A DNA stretch of 64,000 nt from Flaccisagitta enflata (Eukaryota > Chaetognatha > Sagittoidea > Aphragmophora), in contig OZ231127.1 of the NCBI GenBank assembly GCA_965153355.1, positions 11,036,001 through 11,100,000 of the forward strand, written 5' to 3'. The notes under the pieces were generated by a model. It had not been told where the DNA came from, ran no database searches, and saw only the letters and a program-made list of their open reading frames with translations. Positions 46,813 to 61,888 of this stretch are shown in pieces. The stretch's first letter is position 1; every line of letters starts with the position of its first letter. Made by a program: the position numbers and the translations under genes.

Positions 46813-47181
46813 AAAAAAAACTGCATAGCTTGCTCAGGCAGATATGTAGGTAAGACCGAAAGGACACTCTCAGCACACTTTAACGAACACACTTCCACAG
46901 CAACCAATGCACAAGGCCACTACAAATCAGCCATGCTCCAACACGCACGTGAAAACAGCCGCCACTTTAGAGGAGAAGATGCCACCGTTCTCCCCTGTGA
47001 ACAAGACTGGGCCAAAAGAGACATCTACGAGGCTCTATTCATGAAAGCCCTCGAACCATCCATCAACATTGACCAAGGTCGTCAGTGACGACTCGTCACA
47101 CTCTCTCATCTCACTTTGACAAAATCCTAAGTGAAGTCATCAAACAACATGATCAATACGGCTCGCCGCGGTCAAGGCCGA
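46813..47181 (+). pseudogene. Penelope-like retroelement remnant: GIY-YIG endonuclease end
   Basis: The frame to 47,088 contains YVGKTERTLSAHFNEH, then SAMLQHARENSRHFRGEDAT and IYEALFMKALEPSINID. These are the hallmarks of the GIY-YIG-type endonuclease domain that ends Penelope-like elements: a YVG core, an R-x3-H-x-NEH helix, and an EALxIKxxxPxIN end. After GRQ the frame hits TGA. The conserved end HTLSSHFDKILSEVI continues in the next frame up to TAG near 47,181. The reverse transcriptase part is missing, so this is a 5'-truncated, frameshifted copy, as expected of retroelement debris. Group identification is from motif memory and could instead be another GIY-YIG retroelement. Confidence 0.7.
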
Positions 47182-47885
47182 CCTCGTAGGCAACCTACAA
47201 TTGACAATCAGCTGCAATCCCAACAGCCTCAATCGATCTCGCAGCAACCGCCACAGGAGCAGCCGCCCCAACCTCAAAAACACGCAGAGAATTCGCGATC
47301 GGCGCCAACAGTAGCCCACTATGAAAACACGCCTTTTCATAGAAAAGTTCTCTATCAAAGGGATATGACTCATATCATAATCATAAAAATGGATGGTTCA
47401 TGACAAAGCTTCTGGTCATAGGGCTTCTATAAAGTGTGCCCGCCATTTACTACTCGACTCAAAAAAAAAGCCGCACCCTATTTTGATTTGATATGATAAG
47501 AAAAAAAATTATGCTAAAATTTTTTCTGTTAAAGTGATTTGAAAGATTTTTAATTTTCTTTCATTCTAGACCAATCCTAGACTCAGACCAATTGTTTAGA
47601 GCTAGAGCTCTGCAAAGAAATATTTTAAATGCACTTTTTTCATAAGGATTATAACTGAAATATATTTTTACTCTAGAACTACTGCCATTTTCAAATGAAA
47701 GATAATACCAGATTGGCGCGAAATGAAAGATCTTTTCAAGAGCTTTCTAATGGTCTAAGATTTTGATTATTTTTTGAAATGAATATAACACCTATTTGTG
47801 CATATTTTTTTATTGAGAGAGACAGAGACAGAGTTACAAAGATAGAGACAGACATAGGCAGAAAGACAGAGACAGATAGAGACAG
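47182..47885. other. intergenic after the retroelement remnant
   Basis: A 90-residue Gln/Pro-rich frame overlaps the remnant's end but shows no motif. 47,815-47,885 is a gagacagacag stretch that recurs at about 49,868-49,915. Confidence 0.5.
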
Positions 47886-48036
47886 AATCAACCAACATGT
47901 TTTGACATCCTCCTTAACCACTTAGTCGTTTCACCCACCTGTTCGTCCATCTGTCTCTCCATATATGTCACATGATCCCTACACGCAGATACACGGCCCG
48001 GACGCATCTTTGCCCGGTCGGACTTGTTTGCTAAAT
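47886..48036 (-). mobile_element. family G repeat copy
   Basis: Reverse complement of the 14,613-14,745 copy: aagtccgaccgggcaaagat, gcgtccgggccgtgtatctg, gacatatatggagagacaga, ending acatgttggttgatt. Confidence 0.65.
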
Positions 48037-48276
48037 ATCTCACACCCACTTTTGGATCAGGAGCCATTTCAGATCGGCTTAGCGCACACCTTGGAACCAT
48101 CTTTATCTTGATTTTCACTTTCTATCTCTCTTTCTGTCTAATGCTTACTATCGCTCTTTTTCTTTCCCTCAGTCTTGGTTTGTCTGTCTGTCTTTTGGTC
48201 TGTGTCTGTTCCTTTCTTTCTCTCCTTCTCTTACTGTGGTCATTATTTTCTGTTTTTCTTTGAGATTTTCTGTCTT

Positions 48277-48390
<114 letters not shown>

Positions 48391-48597
48391 TCTCTCTTTT
48401 TCCTCCTCATCGGCATCGGCTTGGAATGGGCGCCCCCAAGCAGCCTAAGCCATCAATACCGCCATCTAACGCTTATGCCCAATTCCATCAAGACCGGTAT
48501 GCAGAGGTCCCGCTTATGCCCAATTCCATTTCATTCCATCCACGGAGAAAAAAGCATTTCTCTCCAATTCCGTAGTTTATGGACGTAAGCAAGTGGA

Positions 48598-48601
<4 letters not shown>

Positions 48602-48658
<57 letters not shown>

Positions 48659-48860
48659 CAGTTTGTTTACCTAGACAGACAGACACCACCAGACAGACAG
48701 ACGAGGACAGACAGACAGACAGACAGACAGACAGGCTGGAAGACACAGACAGACAGACAGACAGACTGACACACAGACAGAGACAGACACACAGACAGAC
48801 ACTCAAAAACACAAGCAGACTCACAGACAGAAGGCGAAAGAAACAGACATAGTATAGACA
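48602..48860. repeat. (GA)n followed by (GACA)n
   Basis: GA dinucleotides at 48,602-48,655, then gacagacagaca tetramers with variants to about 48,860. Confidence 0.92.
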
Positions 48861-48888
48861 GAGACAGAGACAGAGTTACAAAGATACA

Positions 48889-49872
48889 GGGTCTTCAATT
48901 ACAACTGATCTATTCTAAATTGATGGTGTGCCTCTCATAGTCAATATAATGATTTCTTCTTTTTTTCCTCTTGTAGCATATTGTTTGACGTTTTTTGTAT
49001 CAAAATTTCAAGGGTTTTTGTCAAATAGTTTGTCTGTAATAACAATTTGAAGTAGATCGGGTACTCATGGTTGTGACTGAAAAAAATCGTTTTTTGTTTT
49101 GATATTTTTTTTCAATTTGCTCTCATTTTAATTGGTTAGAGCTAGAGATGACTCATTGGTCTCAAATAAAACATAATTTGATCTACTTTTAAGAGGTAAA
49201 AAAATGAAATATGGATTGCCAGTCATCATATACAAACAATAAGGATATTTGTTGGTTTGGAAAACACTTTGTAAAAAATTGATTTCAAGGTCATCACATG
49301 GAATCATGATATCAAAACATTGTTCCATCTCAAGCAGATTGAACAAGGCATAGACACATAACTCCCAGACTCATTCCCAGTCTCATATGAGTGCAAGAGA
49401 GCAGGAGCAGTGGCACGAGGGCTTTTTTACTTGTTGAGGCACTGGGGCAGCGATGTCTTGCCTGTGTCAAAAGAGTTCATGGAATGGTTGGACAAGCAGT
49501 GGTCAGATGAACCTACAAAAGGACATGTGGACGAGCTAACTGACAGACTGACATGTCACCAATAACAACAAGAAATTATCTTTCATTTTAGACCAATTAG
49601 GCTTCTGTAGCTCAAATGATTTAGAAATGACGGCAGTTTGAAAAAAAGATGTCATGAAAAAAATGTTTTTTTTTCAGTTATAACCATGAATACCTGAACT
49701 ACTTCAAATTGTTGTTACAGACAAACTATTTGACAAAAACCCTTGAAATTTTGATACAAAAAACGTCAAACAATATGCAATAAGAGGAAAAAAAGAAAAA
49801 ATCATAATGTTGACTATGAGAGGCACACCATCAATTTAGAATAGATCAGTTGTAATTGAAGACTCTGTAGAG
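48889..49872. repeat. about 1-kb inverted repeat (foldback) with ORF-bearing loop
   Basis: The left arm reads gtcttcaattacaactgatc, tattctaaattgatggtgtg. The right arm is its reverse complement, ending gatcagttgtaattgaagac at 49,843-49,862. Pairing continues inward through tttgacgttttttgtatcaa and the attggttagagcta / tagctcaaatgat portions. Arms are about 300 bp with mismatches; the loop is about 49,190-49,570. Confidence 0.8.
49362..49565 (+). pseudogene. coding-like fragment in foldback loop, probable transposon relic
   Basis: Open without interruption for 67 codons before TAA at 49,563-49,565 and lacking a start at its 5' end. The reading includes LPDSFPVSYECKRAGAVARG, LFYLLRHWGSDVLPVSKEF and MEWLDKQWSDEP. 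The mixed, aromatic-rich composition is protein-like, unlike the flanking repeat DNA. I do not recognise the family. Position between inverted arms suggests the eroded coding part of a DNA transposon. Confidence 0.4.
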
Positions 49873-50207
49873 ACAGACATAGGCAGAAAGACAGAGACAG
49901 ATAGAGACAGACAGAGACAGAGTCAGAGACAGAGACATAGAAGAGAGAGACAGAGGCAGAGAGACAGAAACAGAAGCAGACAGAGACAGACAGAGATAAA
50001 TAGAGACAGACAGAGACAGACAGATAGAGACAGAGACGTACATTAAAGCTGGCTATTGAAGGCCCATGAACGACCGTGAAGGAACGAGAAGGATTCGTTA
50101 GGAATTTTTGGACATTTTCAAGATTCATTGCTGATGCTGAGAGGTACGAATTTGAATGAAAAAGGAGGAGGAATATGATGAAGAGGTGGAGCTGGAAGGA
50201 AGGAGGG

Positions 50208-50282
<75 letters not shown>

Positions 50283-50301
50283 GACAGACAGAGACAGAGA
50301 C

Positions 50302-50337
<36 letters not shown>

Positions 50338-51190
50338 GGACCGACAGACAGTCAAATAGACACACAGCGACAGATACACAGAGACAGACACACAAAGACA
50401 GACAGATAGACAGACAGTCAGACAGACATAGAGAGAGGCAGTAAAACAGACAGACATACAGTCAGACAGTCAAACAGACAGTCAGACAGTCAGACGGAAA
50501 GTTTGTCAGTCATACTGACTGGTTGGCAGACAAACAGAAACGGAGGCATGGTTACAGCCAGACATACACTGACAGAGAAAGTCAGCGACGGACAGAGAGA
50601 TGGACTGATGGAGACAGACTCACTCATATGTTAATGAACAGGTATAAACAACTGATCGGAGCGACGCGAAAATGGCAAACAGGTACGTCAGAATCAACAA
50701 AAGCCAAACGAAGGACAAAAAGAACTTTTGGGGCGTTGGCAATTGTCAGAAATGCAGACTCAGAGTTCGTCCGTCGCATTTTCCTATTGTCTTTCCTTCC
50801 TTACTCCCTTCCTTCCTTCCTGTCTTCCTCCCTTCCCTCCTTTCCTCTTTCCTTCCTCTTCTCTTTTCCCTCCTTCTTTCCTTCCCCCTTACTTCCTTGT
50901 TTTCTTTCTTCCCTGCCCTGCTCCCTCATTTCTTCCTTCTCTCCTCCTTTCCTTCCTCCCTTCTTTCTTTCCATCTTACCTCCCTTTTTTCCTTCTTTGC
51001 TTCTTTCCTTTCTCATTTTCATCCTTCTCTTCCACTATCCTTTTCTTCTTTCTTCATTTTATCCGCTCTTTCTTCCTTCCTTTCATTCTCTCTTTATTTC
51101 TTTCATCATCCGTTCTTTGTTTCTTAGTTTCTCTGTATCTTTGTTTCTTTGTTTCTTTCTTTTCGTCCTACCTTTCGCTCGTCTTTGTCT
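49873..51190. repeat. GACA/GA arrays then CCTT tract
   Basis: Gaca-type repeats at 49,873-50,040 and 50,210-50,520 with a (GA)n at 50,213-50,253, then a polypyrimidine ttcctt tract at about 50,780-51,180. A 243-codon frame (50,523-51,254) crosses this tract and is mostly Phe/Leu/Ser/Pro from the repeat, so it is not called. Confidence 0.85.
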
Positions 51191-51417
51191 CTCTATTCAG
51201 CAACCAATGTCCGTCTCGAGCGCAACACACAAACAAGGATGTAAATGGATTTGAGGACATGATCTTCGAGGTCAAAGTTCAATGAAGCGCTTTTGAACCG
51301 TTGCACCTAGGTGGTCCAAGGTGCGCCGCATCACGGTGCATCGTGATGTAAACGACCAAAAATTCTTTTCAGGTTTCTTCGTGACTTTGCCTCTTGGAGC
51401 GATTTTTTCTCTTTTTT

Positions 51418-51620
51418 TTTAGTCTCGTGCTTAAGCGACTCTTCACCCCGCTTTGTCGGTCCTTCTGTCCGTCCGTCGGTCCGTCCGTCACACTTTACTT
51501 TATTAGGGTTTTTGCGGTTATAGGCCTCACTGCTCCTGACCAAATGATCGGGTGACCTCAAATACGGCCTCTGCCCACCCGCCCACAACCGTGGTAGCCG
51601 TGTATCCGGCCTTGTTTTTC
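51418..51620 (+). mobile_element. family A short interspersed repeat
   Basis: Blocks: tagtctcgtgcttaagcgac, accccgctttgtcggtcc, a ccgtccgtcggt run, gcctcactgctcctgaccaa, ctctgcccacccgcccac and ggtagccgtgtatccggcct. Confidence 0.78.
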
Positions 51621-51934
51621 TGCGTTTTGGTCAACTCGACTGATGATTGTGTTGGCCTTTAACGCGACCCCCCTCATGAGCTGAATGGACCTTCACCACG
51701 TAGAAAAGGGATACTTATCACTCAGCATGGATACTGATCGCCCGCTCTTTGCGTGGTCAAGCATCATTTGTGAGTGTGCGTGGTCGTTGCAAACTTGATG
51801 ATGTATTCACTATTCACTCTCTTCCACGTGTTAGGTGGGATTGGGGGCGGGAATCTTAGACCGTTGACACATTGGTCATTGCGTTGCGATGGAGTACCTT
51901 GGCTGCAATGGTAATAGACCATCCCCACTAGGAC

Positions 51935-54073
51935 AGGGGTTCTGACACAAATTTTGGCAGATCCTTCTTGTTAATGGCACTTTGGCTCAAAATCAATGTA
52001 GTATTAATGTTCTGCCTTCAAAAGTCGCATCGGGTATCAGGAAATTGTGACCGCCACCCCCCCACCCCCCCTCAGAAGGTGGTGAACTCTAAAGATTAAG
52101 CAATTCGCCTTCTTTTGCTAATAAATTCTAAATGGATCATTCAAAAAGCCTGGTGATGGTCTCATTTGAAATGTATTTACGTGGAGAACATGAAAGATTA
52201 CTGATATAAAAGAGGGGTCCCAAAGGGGGCTCCTAAGGGGCCCCTAAAGTGATTGAAGGGGACCCCAAAGCATCCAATACATGAAAATGTACAATGATTT
52301 GTTAAAAAACTAGGTAATGGTGTCATTTAAAACGTTTCTACCCATAGAATATGAAAAATTACTAATATGGAAGAGGGGGCTCAAAGGGGCCCCTAAAGAA
52401 CCCCAAAGAGGTTAAAGGGGCCCTTGAAGGATCTATAACCATGAAAATGTAGATTGGACTCTTTGATAAATCTGATTGTGGTGTTTTTGTAAGGTATCTA
52501 CGTGAAGGACATGAAATGTTATTGACATGGATGATGGGGTCCCTAGGTGGCCGCTTAGGGCCCCCAAAGGGATGGAAGAGGACCCCAAAGGATCTAAAGT
52601 CTTGAAAATTTAAAATGAATTGCTCAAAAAATCTAGTAGTGGTCTCATTTGGAAGGTATTTACGTAAAAAACATAAAACGTTACTGATATGGAAAATTTG
52701 GTTCCCAGAGGGCCCCTAAGGAGCTGCTAAGGAGTCAAAGAGGGCCCCAATGAATCCAAAATCATAAATCTTGAATTGTCATAGTTTTCTCTAAAAGACA
52801 GTCCGAAATAAACAAACAGATAGGTTGAGAATGGAAGTTAGGAGATGAGTCTCTCTCAATCAGTCTCTTCCTTATTGCCAATCCTTCTTTTTCCTCTTCC
52901 TCTCCATCTCTCTCTCTTTTCCTCTGTCTCTTCTCCTTCTCTCATTCTCAGTCTTTCTAAGCCTGAAGAAGGTCGATGTTTCGATCGAAAATTCGCGTTT
53001 TTGTACTTCAATCTTGCTTTTCCAAGTTGTATGACAATTTGCACTCAATACATCACAAACAGATAGATATACAGACAGACATCGGACAAAAAGACAGACA
53101 GACAAATGGCCAGACAAACCAAGAGAGTGAGAGTACAGAGTGTGGAGTTCAGTTTTGTTCGTCTGTCTGTCTGTATACCTATCTATTTGTTTATATCGGT
53201 CTGTCTTTTAGAGAAAACTATGACAATTCAAGATTTTCATGATATTGGATTCATTGGGGCTCTCTTTGACTCCTTAGCGGCTCCTTAGGGGCCCCCTGAA
53301 AACCAAATTTTCCATATCAGTAACGTTTTATGTTTTTTACGTAAATACCTTCCAAATGAGATCACTACCAGATTTTTTGAACAATTCATTTTAAATTTTC
53401 AAAACTTTAGATCCTTTGGGGTTCCTCTTCAATCCCTTTGGGGGCCCTAAGCGGCCACCTAGGGACCCCATCATCCATGTCAATAACATTTCATGTTCTC
53501 CATATAGATACCTTCCAAAAACAACACAATCAGATTTATCAAAGAGTCCAATCTACATTTTCATGGTTATAGATCCTTCAAGGGCCCCTTTAACCTCTGA
53601 GGTTCTTTAGGGGCCCCTTTGGAGCCCCCTCTTTCACATCAGTAATTTTTCATATTCTATGGGAAGAAACGTTTTAAATGATACCATTACCTAGTTTTTT
53701 TAACAAATCATTGCGCATTTTCATGTATTGGATGCTTTGGGGTCCCCTTCAATCACTTTAGGGGCCCATTAGGGGCCCCTCTTAGGACCCCTCTTTCATT
53801 TCAGTAATCTTTCATATTCGCCACTTAAATACCTTTCAAATGAGACCATCACCAGGCTATTTAAATGATCCATTTAGAATCTATTAGCAAAAGAAGGCGA
53901 ATTGCTCAATCTTTTGAGGGCACCACTTTCTGAGGGGGGGTGGCGGTCACAATTTCCTGATACCCAATGAAATTTTTGAAGGCAGAACATTAATACTACA
54001 TTGATTTTGAGCCAAAGTGCCGTTAACAAGAAGGATCTGCCAAAATTTGTGTCAGAACCCCTGTCCTAATCCC
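51935..54073. repeat. 2.1-kb inverted repeat with about 880-bp arms
   Basis: The left arm starts ccactaggacaggggttctg. The right arm ends cagaacccctgtcctaatcc. Corresponding pairs run throughout: ggcagatccttcttgttaa/ttaacaagaaggatctgcc, gcaattcgccttcttttgct/agcaaaagaaggcgaattgc, and at the inner ends gttttctctaaaagacag/ctgtcttttagagaaaac. The loop (about 52,826-53,172) holds C/T-rich sequence and a gacagaca run. Arms contain repeated ggggcccctaa motifs. No coding frame was recognised. Confidence 0.88.
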
Positions 54074-54344
54074 CACCCACCCCGACCCCCTCGGCCTCCC
54101 AGCGAGCCTCTTTCTGGCGCTCTCTCCTCTCTGCTTTTCTCAATTGAGCCACAATATGCAATCCCCCAAAATATGCAGCAGTTTCAATTTACTCTGCTAA
54201 GAAGCAAGCAAAACGAATGAAACTGTTTCAATGTTTTGTTAGCCCCGGACACAATTCATGATTTCTAGACCTGTATCCAGGCATTTACTTTAAATGTAAT
54301 TCCAGATAACCTAGGAATCCACATAGGCGATTTTCTCCGGTTTC

Positions 54345-54762
54345 AAAACAGGACCCCAGACCTCAAATCAGGCCTCTCAGACCCCAAATTAAACCACTCA
54401 AACCCCAATTTTGGCCTTTCAGACACCAACTCAGGCCTCTCCGTCTGAGACCACAAGTTAGGCCTCTCAGACCCTAATTCAAGCCCCATAGACCCCAAAA
54501 GCGGCCTCCCGGGCCCTAATTTAGGCCTCTCAGACCCAACATCGGCCTCCCAAAACCCTAAATCAGGTCTCTCAAATCTCCCTGACCTCAAATAAGACCT
54601 TTCAGACCCCAAATTGGTCCTCTCAGACCCCAACTGAGAAAGTCGTGCTGTGTGGAATCATATGTCATCTGATCCGCTGCCCCTCTCACCATCACATCCT
54701 TTCATAAACTAACTTAGGGGCATCGGGTTCCGCTGACAACGTAACGCTTTTGCGACTTATTA
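54345..54762. mobile_element. family C copy (core plus right end)
   Basis: The core has about 13 units of the kind cagaccccaaattaggcct with variants. The right end has ccgctgcccctctcaccatc, cttaggggcatcgggttccg, then aacgcttttgcgacttatt, matching the reversed left end of the 6,201 copy closely. The left end was not found. Confidence 0.72.
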
Positions 54763-55231
54763 TCTCTTGATCAACTTGCACAATGCGTCTTCATTTCATT
54801 TGGATACATCATGATGAATTTCTATTCAGGTTTTCTGTGATATAATTTATAGATTCTCATTAAGTTGTGTGCTTCTGAAAGATATCTTTCAAAACATTCA
54901 ATCGTCATCATCTTAATCAGAGATGGGAAACCGTGCTTGACCCTGATTCATTTCTTTTTCATTCATTATGTCCTCGTTTTGTTTAGTTTTAGTGCACCGA
55001 GCCATTCTCACCTCTGGCTTCCATCAGGTGGACGTGGAACGCCTTTCATGATCAAGTCAACATTTGACATATTTCGCCCTCGCAAAAAAACTCACGTGAA
55101 AAAAAAAAGAGGCAGAAAACGAAAAAAAGAAAATTGTTTCATTTTTTCCTTCTTTTTTCTTTTTCTTTTTTCTCTACCATTCGTCCTACTTTTTTCATTC
55201 GCTGGTCAAACGTTTGATTGCCTCTTTATGC

Positions 55232-55322
<91 letters not shown>

Positions 55323-55860
55323 TCTCTCTCTCTCTCTCTAACGGTATGGTCGTCACCAGAGTTTCAATGGAAATTCCACCGAGATTCGACGCCTTCTTTC
55401 CATCCTTGAGACCGTCTAAATGTTGCCATCTACTCGGCAAAATGCATCAACCTTTGAACTTGTTTTTCCTTTAACGTCACCAATGATGACGATCACCACT
55501 TTAAACTGCTTTTGACCAGTCTCCACTACAACGTTTTGGATGACGGGCACAGAATACTTCAGACCTGACACACTTACAGTCACAGACCCTACCCTTCGTC
55601 AGTCCTCACCTTAGCCTTTCTCTAAAAAAAAAAAACGAACAAACGGACGAACGAACGAACTTACGAATAAAAAGACCAGTATTTTGTCACTCCCTGTTTT
55701 CCAGTATCCGTTCATGAAAACAAAATGAAGAATTATAGATACACAGAAAATATGTTTCTTTGTACGCGGATTCCCGTTGCAGGCGTGTTCGGTAGAGCGC
55801 AATTCTGATTGTTCATTCGGCCAAATCACGTCATCTTTTTCCCCGGATTTTTATCTCTTT
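54763..55860. other. intergenic with (CT)n at 55,232-55,338
   Basis: (CT)n with one A interruption. Short protein-like patches occur on either side, for example MIKSTFDIFRPRKKTHVKKK at about 55,049 and TEIRRLLSILETV near 55,377, but no consistent splice structure was found. Confidence 0.5.
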
Positions 55861-56357
55861 TTACTACATCCCATTTTCCAAAGATGTGACCATTAATCCA
55901 TTTTACCTCTTTTGCCTCCTCCTGCTTCTCCACCTCTTCCTCTTCTTCTTCTTCAGTTCACCACCTTTTGCTTCTTCTTCGCTTCATTTTGTCTGATGTC
56001 CCGACGGCCGGACGGTGGCGAGATTCCTCCGTCTTCTTTCTTTAAGATCTATCTGTCTCCATTTCCAACGAAGGAGAGGAGGAAGGAGAGGAAGAGGAGG
56101 AGGAGGAGGAGGAGGAAGAGGGGGAGGAGGAGGAAGAGGAGGAGGAGGACGAGGAAAGAAAAAAGGAAAAGCAGGAAGAAAAGGAAGTGGCAGAAGATGG
56201 GGAAAGTCCAACTGCGACTGACCATTCATCTACTTAATAACCCTTCTTCAAGCCGTTCCAATCGTGCGCCTTCTTTCGGAAAGACATGACTTTTGTATCT
56301 TGCTTAAGCTCTTTGTGCCCTCTTTGTTGTTACTTTGCCATTCATGGTCGTGATACC

Positions 56358-56780
56358 ATATTTGTAGTTTACCCATTTATCCATTTACCCGTTTACCCAT
56401 TTACCCATTTACCCACTCACCCATTTACCCATTTACCAATTTACCCATTTATCCATTTACCCATTTATCCATTTACCCGTTTACCCATTTACCCATTTAC
56501 CTATTAACCCATTTACCCATTTACCCATTTACCCATTTACCCATTTACCCATTTAACCATTTATCCATTTACCCATTTACCCATTTATCCATTTATCCAT
56601 TTATCCATTTATCCATTTATCCATTTATCCATTTACCCATTTACCCATTTACCCATTTGCCCATTTATCCATTTATCCATTTATCCATTTATCCATTTAT
56701 CCATTTATCCATTTATCCATTTACCTATTTGCCCAATAACCCATTTACCCGTTTACCCACTCACCCATTCACCAGTTAAC
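56358..56780. repeat. 8-bp array CCCATTTA with TCCATTTA variants
   Basis: About 50 units of cccattta/tccattta, with runs of one variant followed by runs of the other. Reverse complement is taaatggg. Confidence 0.93.
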
Positions 56781-56831
56781 AACTTGACTACATAGCTTTT
56801 CCTTTCCATCCCTTAAAGAAAATATTGACAG

Positions 56832-56935
56832 CTCATATGTTGGCTTCGCAAACCGGCTTCGCTCAAAAGCTCGCTCAGAAATACTGTATGGGGGATCAAG
56901 GCTATGATCGACAAGACTTTCCACCGGCGCATTAA
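56832..56935 (+). CDS. possible terminal exon (33 codons)
   Basis: After ttttcctttccatcccttaaagaaaatattgacag-like acceptor context (AG at 56,830-56,831) the sequence reads HMLASQTGFAQKLAQKYCMG, DQGYDRQDFPPAH, then TAA. Balanced, globular-looking composition contrasts with the surrounding arrays. It could also be a free-standing 32-residue ORF from the ATG at 56,837. No family recognised. Confidence 0.3.
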
Positions 56936-57499
56936 GCAAAGCGTTGGAGATGATTGTAACCGGCGAGTTTTAAGCCCTTACAACATTTTTTTAGCTCGCT
57001 ATCTCCTCCCTCAGATCTTCACCAGCTTCAGAATCGCCATTTCAACATCCACTTGAAATCCTCCCCATTTCCTCCAACATGCCCGTCTCCGCCATTTCTT
57101 CTTGATCCGTCTCCATTAACCCCGTTGTTCTTCTCTGTCTACCGCGTCTTTATCCTCTATCGCCCTGTCCCCGCCCAGCCTCTCTATCTCCAGAGTCTCT
57201 ACCCACACTTTCCTCGGTTTCTTCGTGTACCCCAGTCCAAGTGGTATCTGCATCTTCCCCGTCCTCTGTTTTCCTTCCCCCCCCCTTCTCCCCCCCCCTT
57301 CTCCCCCATTTCTTCCACCTTCTCATTCTGGCGGTGATTCGTCCTGAAGCCGAATTTCTAAAGGCGATTTTTTTCTTCTTTCTTTTCTTTTCTTAACTTT
57401 CTTTTTTTTTTCTTCTTCTTCTTTCTACTTTCCATTCACTTTCTATTCTGCAACTTCTTCTACCTTGACTAAAACGAATTCTTTCATCTGATCGGTGTA

Positions 57500-57636
<137 letters not shown>

Positions 57637-58194
57637 ATGAGAGAAAACACACCTTGCAAAGTTGCAATGGCTTTTCTTTTTCTCTTGGCTACCTTTCTGG
57701 CTCGCTAGACTGCACAGTTTACAAAATCACACTATAGGATATTTTAAAGACTGATGTGAATTGTTTTATTTTACATTATGTATAAATCATATGATAGAGG
57801 GCCGATCTTGAAATACTGTACCAGTAATGGCGGTTGTCGCCGTGAGGAGAAAAGTCGTAAGCATTGGTCACTTTTCACCAAGCTTTTGTCTTTATTCACT
57901 GCATTCTTTTTTTTAGTGAGATCAAATCAAGAGCAATTGTAATGAAATACTGTATAAAGTCTTTACAATGGCAGACCCATTCAAAAGTACGGGAGTTAGT
58001 TGATAAAAAGACCCATTTAAAGAAACAGTAGAATGTTGCTTTGATTAAATTTAGGATGACGTGTAAATCGCTCTCTAGCTCCATGTCTTTGTCCCTGTCT
58101 CAGTCAAACTCAAAGGTCGTTCTTGTCGTTTCTTTTTTCGTACCTACCTTCTCCGTTTTTTCCTTTCATGCGTTTCTTCCATATTTACTCTCTC

Positions 58195-58237
58195 TTTCTT
58201 CTTATCTTTCTTTCTTCTTTTCTTTCTTTCTTTCTTT

Positions 58238-58321
<84 letters not shown>

Positions 58322-58494
58322 TTTTTATTCTTTCCTTCTTTCTTGTTTTTTCTTTCTTTCTTTCTTTCCTTCTTATTTCATTCTTCCCTTTTTTCATGTT
58401 TTTTGTTCCTTGTTTCTTTCTTACTTCCCTTTCTTTCTTTATTTCTTACTCTCATTCCCTCTTCCTTTCTTTCTTTCTTTTTTTCCTTTTTCTT

Positions 58495-58550
<56 letters not shown>

Positions 58551-58618
58551 GCTTTCTTTCTTTCTTTCTTTCTTTCCTTCTATCATTCTAGCTTTCTTTC
58601 GTTCTTTCTCTCTTTCTT
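58195..58618. repeat. (CTTT)n microsatellite
   Basis: Two blocks of ctttctttcttt separated by a T-rich degenerate stretch; all Phe/Leu/Ser frames over it are artefacts. Confidence 0.93.
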
Positions 58619-58624
58619 ACAATT

Positions 58625-58757
58625 TTAGTCGCGGACACGCGACTCTACACCTTGCCATGTCGGTCCGTCCGAAATTTTTCTAAATTGCGAGCGGTTCTCG
58701 CATTATTGCTCCTGCCCAACTGTCCGCGACTGTCTTTCCGTGTATCTGGCCTTGTTT
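58625..58757 (+). mobile_element. family A repeat, shortened copy
   Basis: Starts tagtcgcggacacgcgactc, then ctacaccttgccatgtcggt, ttgctcctgcccaactgtcc, and ends gtgtatctggccttgtt. It lacks the middle cctgcccaccc block. Confidence 0.65.
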
Positions 58758-58962
58758 CTTTTGTTCTCATTCTTTCTCGCTCTCTTGCTTTTGCACCATT
58801 CTTCTTCATCTTGATCTTCACTTTCTTAGCCTCTTTTTTTTTACCGACTTCTTTCAAATGCGTAGTACGAACACTCAAGCAGTCAGGTAAAGCGAAACCG
58901 TCAACGCTTAACAAAGAATAGAAATCAACTTGTGAATTGGGGAGAAAGGTGGTCATTCAGCG

Positions 58963-61888
<2,926 letters not shown>

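Larger units (their letters stand above)
55861..57340 (+). other. gene-like region with unresolved exon islands
   Basis: Several features suggest spliced coding sequence I cannot assemble. A strong acceptor with a long C/T tract ends in cttcttcag at 55,956. A GAG/GGA-rich stretch at 56,070-56,170 would read as a Glu-run (EEEGEEEEEEEEEE) in one frame ending TAATAA at 56,235. An 8-bp array (56,358-56,780) and another acceptor at 56,831 follow. Ser/Pro-rich patches continue to 57,330. Equally, this could be low-complexity DNA. Confidence 0.3.

Noticed and set aside
48426-48572. 48-codon frame starting MGAPKQPKPSIPP
   Set aside because: Contains an internal repeat (cttatgcccaattccat twice) between microsatellites; no motif or splice support.
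50523-51285. 243-, 151- and 185-codon frames rich in Phe, Pro, Ser
   Set aside because: They overlap each other in all three frames over one pyrimidine tract, the expected result of low-complexity DNA.
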